From Patescibacteria group bacterium (GTDB lineage Bacteria; Patescibacteriota; Microgenomatia; UBA10105), in NCBI GenBank assembly GCA_003524845.1, contig DQGR01000068.1, positions 1,146 to 26,709 of the forward strand: 25,564 bases of DNA, given 5' to 3'. The stretch's first letter is position 1; the number at the start of each line of letters is the position of its first letter. A program made the position numbers and the translations under genes. This document shows positions 14,798-24,533 of this stretch, piece after piece. Below the pieces are notes generated by a model. It was given only the letters and a program-made list of their open reading frames with translations. It did no database searches and had not been told where the DNA came from.

Positions 14798-17700
14798 TAA
14801 TTGGACGCTACTTTATCCACTATCCACCAATCAAATTTAATATTCTGGAGATACGTTTGTTCAATCCGAACTGAGAACGATTCGCCGGGGATGATTTCAT
14901 CGATGATGAGCGATTGACCTCCTGTAGAAGTCCGTGGAGTCACAAACACTTTTGAGTTTTCGGTGACTGATGTTGTGGGTATAGTCACGGTGAGCGTATT
15001 CTTTTTGAGGATTCCTTCGCCTATGGAGGCGCTCGGCGTCGCAATGACACTGTCCATCGGGTCAATCCCGATGTTAAGCTTTCGCACGGTAAGTTCTTTG
15101 GTACTGACAATGTTACCTTGATTGTCAATTACGATTGCGCCATCGAGAATATCAATGCCTTCAAGTGCTGACGGTTGCAGTTTTAAGGGTTGGGCAATTG
15201 ACTCAATGCTTGAGTCAATATCGTCAAATTTCAAAAGTCCCACCCGCAATTCATCTGTGATGAAGACTTTGCTGAGCGTAGTTTCGCCGAGCACGGTTAG
15301 ATCTTCTTGCAATACCGCTGAGGCAGTTGCTGAACCTAAGACATTTAATGCCTGATCGAGTAATGAAAGGAGTTGGGCGCTTTGGCTCGCTTCTGAAATT
15401 TGCGCAAGTTGCGTGAGTTGCGCGGACATCGAAGCGGTAGCTGACTCTAATGCTGACAGGCGGTCTTCGTGTTCAATCATCTGTAAGGCGAGCTGTTCGA
15501 TTTGGGCGGTGTTAGTCACCGGTTCCTCAGGTGCAACTAAGGTATCCAGAGCTGGTGGTTGATTATTGAACTCGCCGTTTTGGGCAATATTACCGAGGTA
15601 GAAGCCGTTGTCGATAAAGATGGTGATTGTATCTTTACCAGTATTAGGTTGCCAGTTTTCCAGAGCCCGGCCGATATAATACCCACTTTGGGCTTTTTGC
15701 CCTAAACCGGCTGTAACAGATGCTCCGATAAAGTCTCCATTTTGAATGGCAGCAGAGTTCGGATTAATTTTTACCGGAACCCGTCCAGCAAGAGCAATTG
15801 GATAACTGTTTTCAGAGTACTCTCCGAGAGTTTGGCCAGGATCAGTTGAAACAACACCGATAGTTCGCTGGCCGTCGACTGAGAGCGCTTTCTGCACTGT
15901 TACCGGGGTTGCAGCATTCACGCTGACGATAGTTCCAGACTCAAGTACTTCGTTAGAAACGAAGTATTCAGCTATATCGTTTCCACCCGCAGTACCTACA
16001 TTCATATAAGAAATCATGTTCCAGGTTGTTCCGTCAAAGATAAATGTTAATTCGTCTCCAGCTGCAGTTGTCAGTGGGTTTGTAAATCCGCAAATGATAT
16101 TGGTTCCACAAGTAACATCAAAATCCGTGTCAGTAATCTCTATGATAATTATTTGACCAACTGTACCGTTGTCGAAATTGGTAACTACAGTGTTTGTAGT
16201 ATTATTTTCAAGGAAATGTGATCCGGCTGCTACAGACGGGGTAGTATCGTCTGCGGGGAGTGTTTCCTGACTGTTAAGAGAGAACTTGCCGTCCATAATT
16301 ATAGCGCCTGTGCCATATGTCTTTAGAGTCAAATTGTTATTTTCGCTTGGTTCACCGGCGGCGATAGTGAATGGCCCATTTGACTCAATGGTTGAGCTGG
16401 TTTGGTTGGTTAGATTAATGTCATATGCAAAGGTTGCGTCACCTGCAGCCGTGAACTCATGAGGGAGAGCCGAGGTGATGATGCTTTCTGATACTTTAAA
16501 GATAGAAGAGCCACCATCTTGAATATTAAAAAGGTTCGCGACGTTGCCGTCAGACGCCAGGCTGATTCTAAGGATGTCGCCGGTTGCGGTAGTTGATGAA
16601 GTGGGGTCAAATTCAAACAGGTTGAGGGCTCCGGTAAAAGCTGAGTTAGCCAGAAGACTTGAGCTAAATAAATTGCCAGACGTTAACGCTGTTGAGGTTG
16701 AAGAAATATTTAGAATGTCTCCTGATGTAATCGCACTGGCAGATAAATCAACCAGATTTACCGTGGCTGCGGCTGAACTAGACATCACAAATGCCTGGGC
16801 TGCCACTGCCGTTGAACCCATATCTATGTTAATCACATCGCCGGTTGAAGCTTGAGCTCCCAGGTTGATATCAATCAGCTCGTTGGTGAAAATGCCTGAG
16901 GTTGTGATATCAATCGCATTGCCGGTTGTAGCTGCTGTAGCAATATCGAGTGCGTTTCCAGCCACATTTGTCCCCATATTTAAGTCAATTGCGTTTCCTG
17001 TATGAGCAGCACTTGAATAAGTGATATCAAGTTGATTGCCGGAGACAGCACTGCCCCCTGAAATATCAAAGTCAAGAGTGTTCGTGTCTGAGGTGCCAGT
17101 AATATCAAGTTGGATGAGATCACCGGTTACTGCTGCGGCCAAAGAGCCATCTGTTATTTTAAGACCAGCACCTGAAGTTCTGGCTGTGCCCGGAGTAATG
17201 TCAATTGAGTCACCAGTTGTGGCGGCGGCGTTAATGTTCAAAGCGTCACCTGCGACATTTGTTCCCATATTTAGGTCAATCGCATTGCCAGTCGCAACTC
17301 CGGTTGCGTAGGTAAGATCTATAGCGTTAGAGGCAGCGTTTCCTGTTATATTCAAGTCAATAATATTGGCTAAGGAGTTGAGCGTACCGGAGGTGTTAAT
17401 TTGAAATATTGCAGCGTTGTCGGAAGCTGATCCGGTATTAGCGGTTGTGATATCTATTAGAGCATCGGTTCTTGCTCCTCCCGCATCAGCTATGACAAAG
17501 GCTCCTCCATCCAGGGAGGTTGATCCTAAACTGACGTTAATTATGTCGCCTGTAGCAGCTGCGGCTCCGACATTGACATCAATGAGGTTAGAAGTAAATG
17601 CGGCCGAAGTTGTCAAGTCAATAAAGTGTTCGGTTGCCAGAGCGCCAGTTAAATTAAGATCCATAAACCCTCCGCGGGTTTCTGCGCTGTCCCAGGTCAG

Positions 17701-20700
17701 TGAGGCAACCGTTCCTGTGGTGTTGTTTTCATTGATATCAATTGCCGAAGCTGTTCTTACTCCTGCAAGGGTTGAGATGTCGAGACTTCCGCCAAGGCCC
17801 ATATCAACTACAACATCCCCTGAATTGTAAGTCTTTAGAGTCAGATTGTTGCTCTCAAAGCTCTCGCCAGCCTCAATGGTAAACGGTCCATAGGCTTCAA
17901 TCTTACTGGCAGTTTGATTGGTAAAAATCGCATCGTAGGAAAAGCTGACGTCTCCCGGGGCGGTGAAGGCGTGGGGAATGGCGGACTCGATTTGGGCTTC
18001 ACTGACACGAAAGAGGGATGAGCCCTGATCGGTGACGTTAAAGAGATTGGTGACGTCACCATACTGTCCAATGTTTATTCTAAATAGATCTCCACTTTTA
18101 ACGATATTAGTTGATCCGCTCGGGCTCCAGTTGTAGTAACCAAGCATTCCTGAGGTAATTGCAGTAGTGCTGGTCGAGGTTGACCCGACATTAAGCGCAA
18201 TTCCCGAGGTCAATGCGTTTGCTTCTAGATTTAAAAGATTTCCGGTAGTAAGGGTACTTGAGGAAAAGTCAACAATTCCGGCAGTATTGACTCCGGCGCC
18301 GATCGTAGTTGCGGTATTGTTGGTGACTCCAAGCGAGATTGCATCATCATCATCGGTGATCAGGAGTGAACCGTCAGAAATTACGGCGTCTCCGGCAGTG
18401 AGAGTAAACATGGTTGAGTCCTCGGCTCCAGTAATTGTAGTGTTTCCATCCTCGCCTACACTAAATACAGTGGCTGCGACAGTATTATCATAAGCCCTAA
18501 AGTAGAGACCTGTTGTCAGTGTGGCCTCAGTAAGTGCGACATTTATAGCGTTGCCAGTTGCGAGTCCTGTGGCTGAAATATCAATTACGTTTTCTTCATC
18601 AATAGAATTCGCAGTGATGTTTACTGCATCAAACGCATTGGATGCTTGAGTAATATCTAAAGCCGACACGCCTGCGGTTGTATTTTGTTGGTTAAGATGA
18701 AGTATAAAGGCTGAATCCGTTCCTGCTGAAGTTGGGTTAGTAAATACGATTGAATCGTCAGCTGCTAGTAGTGAAATTGTTGCGTCTGAGCCGTCGACAT
18801 CGTTATCATAAGCATTTTTTAGAGTAGTTGATGCTCCTCCTACGTTTTGCCACGAGCTTCCATTGTAAGCGTAAAGAATGTTATCGTCAGTATCCCAGGC
18901 AAGATACCCTTCGTCAGTACTCATATTTGTAAGAGTTGTATTTTGGGGAAGTTTTAGTCCTTGAACAGCTGCATCGTTATGCAGAATATTTGAAAGATCC
19001 AAAAGCCCGGCATCCGGAACAGTGACCACACCGGCGCTTGAAAGAGATAAAATTTGGGCTCCGCTGTTATTTAAGAAATCAAGTCGGGAAGCCGGGGAAG
19101 CGCCTGCTGCAGTCATAATGTTTCTTATGTCGAAATTAAAGTTCGAAGAGGTTACGGGTCCCACTGCAACATCTGAGTCATAGGTTCCACGGAGTCTGAG
19201 GATAGCAGAATTGTTCGTGTCACCATCTGTGCTCACGTCTGCCGGCCTCAAAACCATATATTCTGATTCACCATACAAGTCAAGTAAGGCTGAGGTGTCT
19301 GCAGCAACAGAGCCGGTACCCAAGCTTAAGACATCGTTGGTGCTGTCCCATTCAAACATATTTTCTGAGCCAATTGCTGAAGTGCCTGTGAAGAATGAAA
19401 CTTCTCCGGAGGTACCTGAGCCTGAAATAGACCCTCCAAGACCGCTACAGTTGCCCGTTTCAAGACAAATGTTCGTCGAGCTACCTGTAAAGCTTGGTAA
19501 AACATAGGTTTTGTCAGCAGTAAGAGTTCCAACGTCTAAGTAACCGAAGAATGCTGCATCATCTGAACTTCTTATTCCAAGCTCTGAAGATGCGTTATTC
19601 AATACTATGTCAAACGCTCCGGTCTGGCTCCAATTGGCGGTGAGCGATCCTAACTGCACTGTGGCAGCAGCTGTTTCTGAACCAGAGCCTGAGACAGTGA
19701 CCCCGTTGCCTGAGGCAATTGTGGCAATATAATTGCCGGTAGTATCGTCACCGAGCGCTACAGCGTTGGAAGCAATGGTTAAAGCTCCGGCAGCAGTGAT
19801 GGTTGCATCTCCGCTCATGGTGGCAAATGCCGGAGCAGCGGAAGTGTTACCAAGTAAGAGTTGGCCATTGGTTCCGGCAGTGGTTGCGCCAATTGCACTG
19901 GTGCCGTTGCCATACAAAACTCCATTGGAAGTTAAAGTAGTTGCTCCGGTGCCGCCATTGGCTACCGCAATCGTAGTGCCGTTCCAGGTGCCGGTGGTTA
20001 TAATGCCATCATTAGCCGTGACTACTAAGCCATTAAAACCTGTTGCGCCGGTGATGGCGCCAGCACCGGTAATGTCAATTGAAGGGGTATTAAGAAAATT
20101 TGTGTAACCTGCACCGCCAGAATCTGTGATTTCAACCGCATCAGTCAATGCAAGGTCAGCATCAGCATTGTCAATTAAAATTGCGTCATCCAAACCATTG
20201 GTATTTGAAGCATGGTTGGCCTGTTGAATAAACAGCCCTCGAGTGGTTCCGGCAGTGGAGGATGGGGTACCAATGAAAGACAATGCATTCACTGTGCCAG
20301 CCAAATCTGAAGTGATTGCAATATTTTCTGTTGCCGCAAGGGTGAAATCGGTGTCGGTGTTGAAAGTACTGACGCCGTTAAACGTAGTTGTACCGTTAAA
20401 CGTCGCAGCTTCAGAAGTAGTGAGCGCGCCGCCGTCTGCGATAACAAAGGCATCATCGACGTCAAGGCCACCGTTGGCATTGATGTTGCCGGTTGTAGTT
20501 AAGGTGCCGGTAACAGTTGAATTGCCGGTGATTGCCGCGCCGCCAGAGGAAACGGTTAAAGTGGTTACAGTGGGTGCAGTTGCGAATACCAGGAGGCCTG
20601 ACCCGGTTTCATCAGTAATCGAATCAACTAAAACTGATGAAGCAGCAGAGCTAGTCAGTTCTGAAGAGGTTCCGGTAAATACCGCCCGGGAAGCAGTCAG

Positions 20701-23700
20701 ACCAGATAAGGTAATGGTGCCTGATGAGGTAATGCCGGTAGCTCCAGTGATTGCTCCTGCTCCTGAAATATCCAGATTAGCTGAGTCCAAAACAGTATCC
20801 CAGTTTGAACCAATGACAAGAGCAGTTTCAGTTGCTGAAGTTCCGGCAGCTAGGCCTTCAATATTGATACCATAGAATACCTCATCTCCTGAGGGAGTAT
20901 TTACCGGATCAATATTGATTCGTAATCCTGAGTTGGTATTGGTCGTTCCATTCCCGAACTCTGCGGCAATATACAAGCCATCCAGTCCATCAGTTACAAT
21001 TCCAGTCGTACCTCCGGTCAGGTCAATGGCCATGGCATCTGCTGTTGGAATAGTGGATGTTGTGGTGTTTTGAATTTCTAGTTGTGTTTCTGCGGCATCT
21101 CCAAAACGTAAAGATAGGTAATCATTAATTGTAGTTTTTGTAATTACTCCGCTTGAGGTGGTAAAGGGAGTGGTGGCGGCACTGTCACAATCAGCCCAGA
21201 CTGGTGTGCCAGATCCGGCCGAGGTTAAACATTGGCCTGATGTTCCGGCTAACGACAAAGCATAGGCGGTGCCTGTGCCATAACTAATACCACCGGCAGT
21301 TGGAGTGGCAGTTGAGTTGGTGCCGCCCCGAGCAATTGCCAATTGGGATTCGGAATTGAGTGTACCGTTGCCGCCGGACGTATAGACCGGACCATTGGTA
21401 GTCAGTCCGGTAAACGAGATGGTGCCTGATGAGCTGATTCCGGTTGCACCGGATATAGCTCCGGTACCGGAAATATCAATTGAAGGCGTGTTCAGTAGAT
21501 TCGTATAACCGCCTCCTCCTGTATTTGTAATTAGAATCGCATCTGTAAGAGCTAAATTCGTATCAGCATTATTTATAAAAAGTCCACTGTCAAGACCATT
21601 TGAGTTAGCTGAGTCAGCTTGTGAGATAGCCAGGCCCGAAGTAGTCCCAGCGGTTCCTGATGGAGTGCCGATAAGCGAGATAACATCAACATCTCCAGCT
21701 AAATCTGAAGTTATGGCCAGATTTTCAGTTCCGGAGTACGTAAGGTTTGTATCCGTAGTAAAAGTTTTGGCCCCTGAGAATGTCTGAATTGACTCCAAAT
21801 CGGCCAAAGTTATTGTTCCTGAAGGAAAAGTAGCGGTTGTTGTACCAGAAGTTGTTAGTGTGAGCGCGTTTGCACCACTTGTGGCAAAATTACCAGCCAA
21901 GGTTAAAGTACCAGTTGTAAAAGTGGGTGCACCGGCTGCTCCTGAAAGGACTGCTTGTCCGGAACTGCCAACTGCGGAAAACGCATACGCCGAGCCGGTT
22001 GAATAGGCGAGGGATCCGGCTGATCCAACTGAGCTCGCATTGGTGCCGCCGCGAGCAACAGCGAGTTGTGCTTCAGATGACAAAACTCCGGCAGCAGTGG
22101 TAATCACCGGTCCGGAAGTGGTTAAAACCGCAATTGTCACTGTATCGCCGGCGCCATTTCCCAGACTTGAAGTTCCGGTACTGGCTAAATTCGTAAACGT
22201 TCCGGCTGCGGGAGTAGTAGCCCCGATTGCAGTACTATTTATACCTGTTGTGGTTGTAGTGAAGTTGTTCGTAGTGGTGGTGACGATTAAATTGCCCGAT
22301 GCATCGGCGGCAATGGTCGGATCAGTCACCGCGCCTGAAGAATAAAGAGTCAGTGTGCCATTTAATGCACTATTGGTTCCCAAATAAAGATTTCCAGCGT
22401 CTTCATCAAAGTAGAAAGAACCGGTGGCGGCAGTATTACCGCCAATAACCACATCATTAGTAAGAGTTGTCAGGTAGATAAAACCGGTGTCCTGAGTCCA
22501 TTTGGAACTTCCACCGGCGCCGATGGCACTTCCTAAGCTTTCAAGAGCTTCTTGAACATTGGTAGCCGAGGTAGCATTGGTGATGTTGGTTCCATATACT
22601 CCAACCAGAGTTGCTCCCGTAGTTGTACTACTGGTACCGACATCGTTAAGTTCAATACTACCGATTTGCAAAGTTTGAGTTGCCGGAATTTGAATTTCTC
22701 CGGCAGTCGTTATCGTTACCGCATCAGAGGTACCAACTACTAATTGTCCGGTGACATCAAAATTTCCGGCAACACCGGTAACTGAGGTTAAGTTAGCAGC
22801 TAATTGAATGTTAAGTTCGCTGTCAGGCGATTCGCTTAAATCAAAATCTCCACCCAGGAAATCAAGAGTAGTTGCAGTATTAGCATTAATCGTGACATCG
22901 CTTTCCTGTACCACGTCAATTCCCCGAGCGCTTGACTGGGTAATCCAGGTAAAGCCGGCAGTTGCGGCATCGTATGATAAAAGATAATCGTCGCTCGGGG
23001 AGTTGGTGACTTCAAGATCAACTTCCTGTATCGTTCCGTCGGTAATTTCTGATGTGTCTATTGTGGTGCCAAGGGTTGATTGGAGTGAACCACTTGAGAT
23101 CTGAAGACCAGTGCCGGTCAGGTCAGTGAAGGAGTCGCTGTTAACTGAAAGCGTTGAAATAGTTGCCGTACCTGAAAAATTTGCACTTATTCCATATATA
23201 GTTCCGTCAACTTCAAAATCTCCGGTTACATAGAGATCATCACCAGTCAGGTCAACGCTTCCGGGTGTGCCCGTGCCAATTTTTACGCCACCACCGGTCG
23301 GATCAATGGTTAAATCAGCACTCGAAGACAGAGTATTTCCGGAAAGATTAAGTGTTCCGGCAATATCATTAGCTAAACCTGTTACGTTGAGATTATTATT
23401 GATGGTCGTTAGACCCGTAGTTCCGCCAATTGCCAGAGTTGTAGCCTCAGTTGCAAAATTGATTGCAGTAGCATTTTCAGCAAAAAGATTTGCAGTTGTA
23501 CTTGTGGTAGTTATAGTTCCGGTATCTACAGCAATCGTTTCCGTAACAGTCAAATTCTCATTCACGGTTACGCTACCGTTAAATACAGCCGGGGTGTTTA
23601 CCTGAAAACGGATGTTTTCAGTGAATGTGGTGTCGGCCAGAACTGCTGGTAAATCTTTCGGCGTAATCTCCGCGAGTTTTTTTTGATCATAACCGGCTAG

Positions 23701-24255
23701 AAAAACTCCCAGAGTTTTGACTGAAATTTGCGGTAATTTTGAAAAACCGTTACCAAGTGTAACCAGTAAGATCAAAGTAGCTAACGCAAAAGCAAATTTG
23801 CGGGAAATAAACGTCAAGCCAGGAAAGGTAAATTGAATTTTTTCCGATTCATTAAAAAAATCTTCCTGGGTTGCCTTAAAAGTCCTTGCGGGAATTTTTG
23901 GTTCTATTTTTTGACTCGGTTGGTTCACTCTGTGGTTAAACTGACCAAGTCGAAAATCTCTGCGGATATGTTCCCGGTCAGGTTGACTCGATTGACTCAA
24001 TAATTTTTGACTTGAAATAACAATTTTACTGACATTTGGGGAAATTGATTGGGTAACGGCAAATTTTCGAACGGGTTTTTCAAACTGATTTAGGTCAAAC
24101 AGTTTGTACCGACGATGTCCACCTAAGGTGCGAGTGGGGATTAAGAGGCCTTGTTCTTCCCAGCGCCTCAAAGTTTTAGTTGAAACTTTAAGTATTTCAG
24201 CTGCTTCTTGAATTGAAACTTCCTCGTTTGCGTGGATGCTGGGCAGGGTTTTCAT
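14797..24255 (-). CDS. Giant protein: MerR-type HTH, one membrane segment, beta-repeat exterior
   Basis: 3152 residues. Residues 12-50 form a MerR/excisionase-type winged helix (VSIQEAAEILKVSTKTLRRW, then GLLIPTRTLGGHRRY). A basic, polar region runs to about 150, followed by one membrane segment (about 154-171, FAFALATLILLVTLGNG). The HTH is therefore expected in the cytoplasm and the remaining ~2970 residues outside. The exterior is Thr/Ser/Gly/Asn-rich beta-repeat sequence of tail-fibre or adhesin style, with recurring ARGGTN/ANGGTGATTL, ITSDLAG, TPSIDITGAGAITGATG and NAIDLNMGTNVAG motifs and a duplicated ~240-bp block. Near the C-terminus come a NDIAEYF..GVVSTDPG..ALAGRVPVKI..GYYIGRALE module (about 2758-2865), a likely coiled coil (about 2910-2968), a LQPSALEGIDILDGAIVIDNQGN segment, and a final SKVFVTPRTSTGG..FDWWIVD domain seen in other CPR giant proteins. 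First gene of the minus cluster. A surface stalk is likely; DNA-binding regulation is inferred from the HTH. Confidence 0.88.
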   Translation of the reverse strand: MKTLPSIHANEEVSIQEAAEILKVSTKTLRRWEEQGLLIPTRTLGGHRRYKLFDLNQFEKPVRKFAVTQSISPNVSKIVISSQKLLSQSSQPDREHIRRDFRLGQFNHRVNQPSQKIEPKIPARTFKATQEDFFNESEKIQFTFPGLTFISRKFAFALATLILLVTLGNGFSKLPQISVKTLGVFLAGYDQKKLAEITPKDLPAVLADTTFTENIRFQVNTPAVFNGSVTVNENLTVTETIAVDTGTITTTSTTANLFAENATAINFATEATTLAIGGTTGLTTINNNLNVTGLANDIAGTLNLSGNTLSSSADLTIDPTGGGVKIGTGTPGSVDLTGDDLYVTGDFEVDGTIYGISANFSGTATISTLSVNSDSFTDLTGTGLQISSGSLQSTLGTTIDTSEITDGTIQEVDLEVTNSPSDDYLLSYDAATAGFTWITQSSARGIDVVQESDVTINANTATTLDFLGGDFDLSESPDSELNIQLAANLTSVTGVAGNFDVTGQLVVGTSDAVTITTAGEIQIPATQTLQIGSIELNDVGTSSTTTGATLVGVYGTNITNATSATNVQEALESLGSAIGAGGSSKWTQDTGFIYLTTLTNDVVIGGNTAATGSFYFDEDAGNLYLGTNSALNGTLTLYSSGAVTDPTIAADASGNLIVTTTTNNFTTTTTGINSTAIGATTPAAGTFTNLASTGTSSLGNGAGDTVTIAVLTTSGPVITTAAGVLSSEAQLAVARGGTNASSVGSAGSLAYSTGSAYAFSAVGSSGQAVLSGAAGAPTFTTGTLTLAGNFATSGANALTLTTSGTTTATFPSGTITLADLESIQTFSGAKTFTTDTNLTYSGTENLAITSDLAGDVDVISLIGTPSGTAGTTSGLAISQADSANSNGLDSGLFINNADTNLALTDAILITNTGGGGYTNLLNTPSIDISGTGAISGATGISSSGTISFTGLTTNGPVYTSGGNGTLNSESQLAIARGGTNSTATPTAGGISYGTGTAYALSLAGTSGQCLTSAGSGTPVWADCDSAATTPFTTSSGVITKTTINDYLSLRFGDAAETQLEIQNTTTSTIPTADAMAIDLTGGTTGIVTDGLDGLYIAAEFGNGTTNTNSGLRINIDPVNTPSGDEVFYGINIEGLAAGTSATETALVIGSNWDTVLDSANLDISGAGAITGATGITSSGTITLSGLTASRAVFTGTSSELTSSAASSVLVDSITDETGSGLLVFATAPTVTTLTVSSGGAAITGNSTVTGTLTTTGNINANGGLDVDDAFVIADGGALTTSEAATFNGTTTFNGVSTFNTDTDFTLAATENIAITSDLAGTVNALSFIGTPSSTAGTTRGLFIQQANHASNTNGLDDAILIDNADADLALTDAVEITDSGGAGYTNFLNTPSIDITGAGAITGATGFNGLVVTANDGIITTGTWNGTTIAVANGGTGATTLTSNGVLYGNGTSAIGATTAGTNGQLLLGNTSAAPAFATMSGDATITAAGALTIASNAVALGDDTTGNYIATIASGNGVTVSGSGSETAAATVQLGSLTANWSQTGAFDIVLNNASSELGIRSSDDAAFFGYLDVGTLTADKTYVLPSFTGSSTNICLETGNCSGLGGSISGSGTSGEVSFFTGTSAIGSENMFEWDSTNDVLSLGTGSVAADTSALLDLYGESEYMVLRPADVSTDGDTNNSAILRLRGTYDSDVAVGPVTSSNFNFDIRNIMTAAGASPASRLDFLNNSGAQILSLSSAGVVTVPDAGLLDLSNILHNDAAVQGLKLPQNTTLTNMSTDEGYLAWDTDDNILYAYNGSSWQNVGGASTTLKNAYDNDVDGSDATISLLAADDSIVFTNPTSAGTDSAFILHLNQQNTTAGVSALDITQASNAFDAVNITANSIDEENVIDISATGLATGNAINVALTEATLTTGLYFRAYDNTVAATVFSVGEDGNTTITGAEDSTMFTLTAGDAVISDGSLLITDDDDAISLGVTNNTATTIGAGVNTAGIVDFSSSTLTTGNLLNLEANALTSGIALNVGSTSTSTTAITSGMLGYYNWSPSGSTNIVKSGDLFRINIGQYGDVTNLFNVTDQGSSLFRVSEAQIESAIPHAFTAPGDVSFSYDAIFTNQTASKIEAYGPFTIEAGESFESNNLTLKTYNSGDVVVDMGLGGSLDISTLAGVRTASAIDINENNTTGTVASLTWDSAETRGGFMDLNLTGALATEHFIDLTTSAAFTSNLIDVNVGAAAATGDIINVSLGSTSLDGGAFVIADAGGARTDALIDITTANTGSASDNAAIFQINTSGTLNSLANIIDLNITGNAASNAIDLTYATGVATGNAIDLNMGTNVAGDALNINAAATTGDSIDITPGTARTSGAGLKITDGSLAAAVTGDLIQLDITGTSDTNTLDFDISGGSAVSGNQLDITYSSAAHTGNAIDLNMGTNVAGNALDIATAATTGNAIDITTSGIFTNELIDINLGAQASTGDVINIDMGSTAVAAQAFVMSSSAAATVNLVDLSASAITSGDILNISSTSTALTSGNLFSSSLLANSAFTGALNLFEFDPTSSTTATGDILRISLASDGNVANLFNIQDGGSSIFKVSESIITSALPHEFTAAGDATFAYDINLTNQTSSTIESNGPFTIAAGEPSENNNLTLKTYGTGAIIMDGKFSLNSQETLPADDTTPSVAAGSHFLENNTTNTVVTNFDNGTVGQIIIIEITDTDFDVTCGTNIICGFTNPLTTAAGDELTFIFDGTTWNMISYMNVGTAGGNDIAEYFVSNEVLESGTIVSVNAATPVTVQKALSVDGQRTIGVVSTDPGQTLGEYSENSYPIALAGRVPVKINPNSAAIQNGDFIGASVTAGLGQKAQSGYYIGRALENWQPNTGKDTITIFIDNGFYLGNIAQNGEFNNQPPALDTLVAPEEPVTNTAQIEQLALQMIEHEDRLSALESATASMSAQLTQLAQISEASQSAQLLSLLDQALNVLGSATASAVLQEDLTVLGETTLSKVFITDELRVGLLKFDDIDSSIESIAQPLKLQPSALEGIDILDGAIVIDNQGNIVSTKELTVRKLNIGIDPMDSVIATPSASIGEGILKKNTLTVTIPTTSVTENSKVFVTPRTSTGGQSLIIDEIIPGESFSVRIEQTYLQNIKFDWWIVDKVASN
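15007..15049. repeat. REP-element fragment inside the giant gene
   Basis: It runs from AGGATTCCTTCGCC to TCGCAATGACA; the last 11 bases (15039-15049) are identical to the terminal repeat at 2761-2771, and GGATTCC echoes that element's inner part. On the minus strand it is read in frame as SVIATPSASIGEGIL, just before the C-terminal VFVTP..FDWWIVD domain. Confidence 0.5.
16315..16550 (-). repeat. Duplicated internal block of the giant protein, copy 2
   Basis: Encodes NLFNIQDGGSSIFKVSE, ALPHEFTAAGDATFAYD, IESNGPFTIAAGE and NNLTLKTYGTG. It matches the block at 17827-18060 along its full length, about 1.5 kb away in the same orientation. Confidence 0.75.
17827..18060 (-). repeat. Duplicated internal block of the giant protein, copy 1
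   Basis: Encodes NLFNVTDQGSSLFRVSE, AIPHAFTAPGDVSFSYD, IEAYGPFTIEAGE and NNLTLKTYNSG. Partner of 16315-16550; the two mark the ends of a ~1.5-kb internal repeat of beta-rich sequence. Confidence 0.75.
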
Positions 24256-24270
24256 TATCTTTTGGAAATT

Positions 24271-24360
24271 TTAGACAATTAGCTTTATTTGTCTAATATT
24301 ATAATTAGATATTTTGCTTCAATTGTCAAGGGGAAATGTCCACTTTTTTTGTCCAATATT
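24271..24360 (-). promoter_or_regulatory. Candidate promoter and operator-like repeats for the giant gene
   Basis: Minus strand: TTGACA (24329-24324) and TATAAT (24303-24298) match sigma-70 hexamers, but the 20-base spacer is long, so the exact -10 is uncertain. Overlapping them is a cluster of TTGTC motifs. An inverted pair TTAGACAA (24271-24278) / TTGTCTAA (24289-24296) lies within the expected leader. TTTGTCYAATATT is repeated directly at 24288-24300 and 24348-24360, exactly 60 bases apart, and AATTGTCAA lies at 24321-24329 over the -35. Because the gene product starts with a MerR-type HTH, autoregulation is plausible but unproven. Confidence 0.45.
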
Positions 24361-24496
24361 TGAGTGCGGAGAATGAGTAGCTGTTTAACATATATTTGCG
24401 GGAAATGTGTAATTCCACAGGAACAATAAAGTATAAATTTTTATTATCCTTACGGCTTTCTAATCAATGTACCTAAATAATATTAAAACTCTGGAC

Positions 24497-24533
24497 AAAT
24501 AATTACTGCAGACAATCTTTGCGGTAATTATTT
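24497..24533 (+). other. Long RNA-type hairpin
   Basis: 16-base arms (24497-24512 and 24518-24533) around a 5-base loop CAATC; the outer ten pairs AAATAATTAC/GTAATTATTT are perfect. The two non-Watson-Crick pairs are U-G and G-U if transcribed from the plus strand but A-C mismatches on the minus strand, which points to a plus-strand RNA. Confidence 0.5.

Noticed and set aside
9111..24100. Many open frames of 60-210 codons opposite the LamG B and giant genes
   Set aside because: Ala/Val/Pro/Ser-rich shadow translations of repetitive Thr/Gly/Ala coding DNA; none starts with a ribosome site or shows a family motif.
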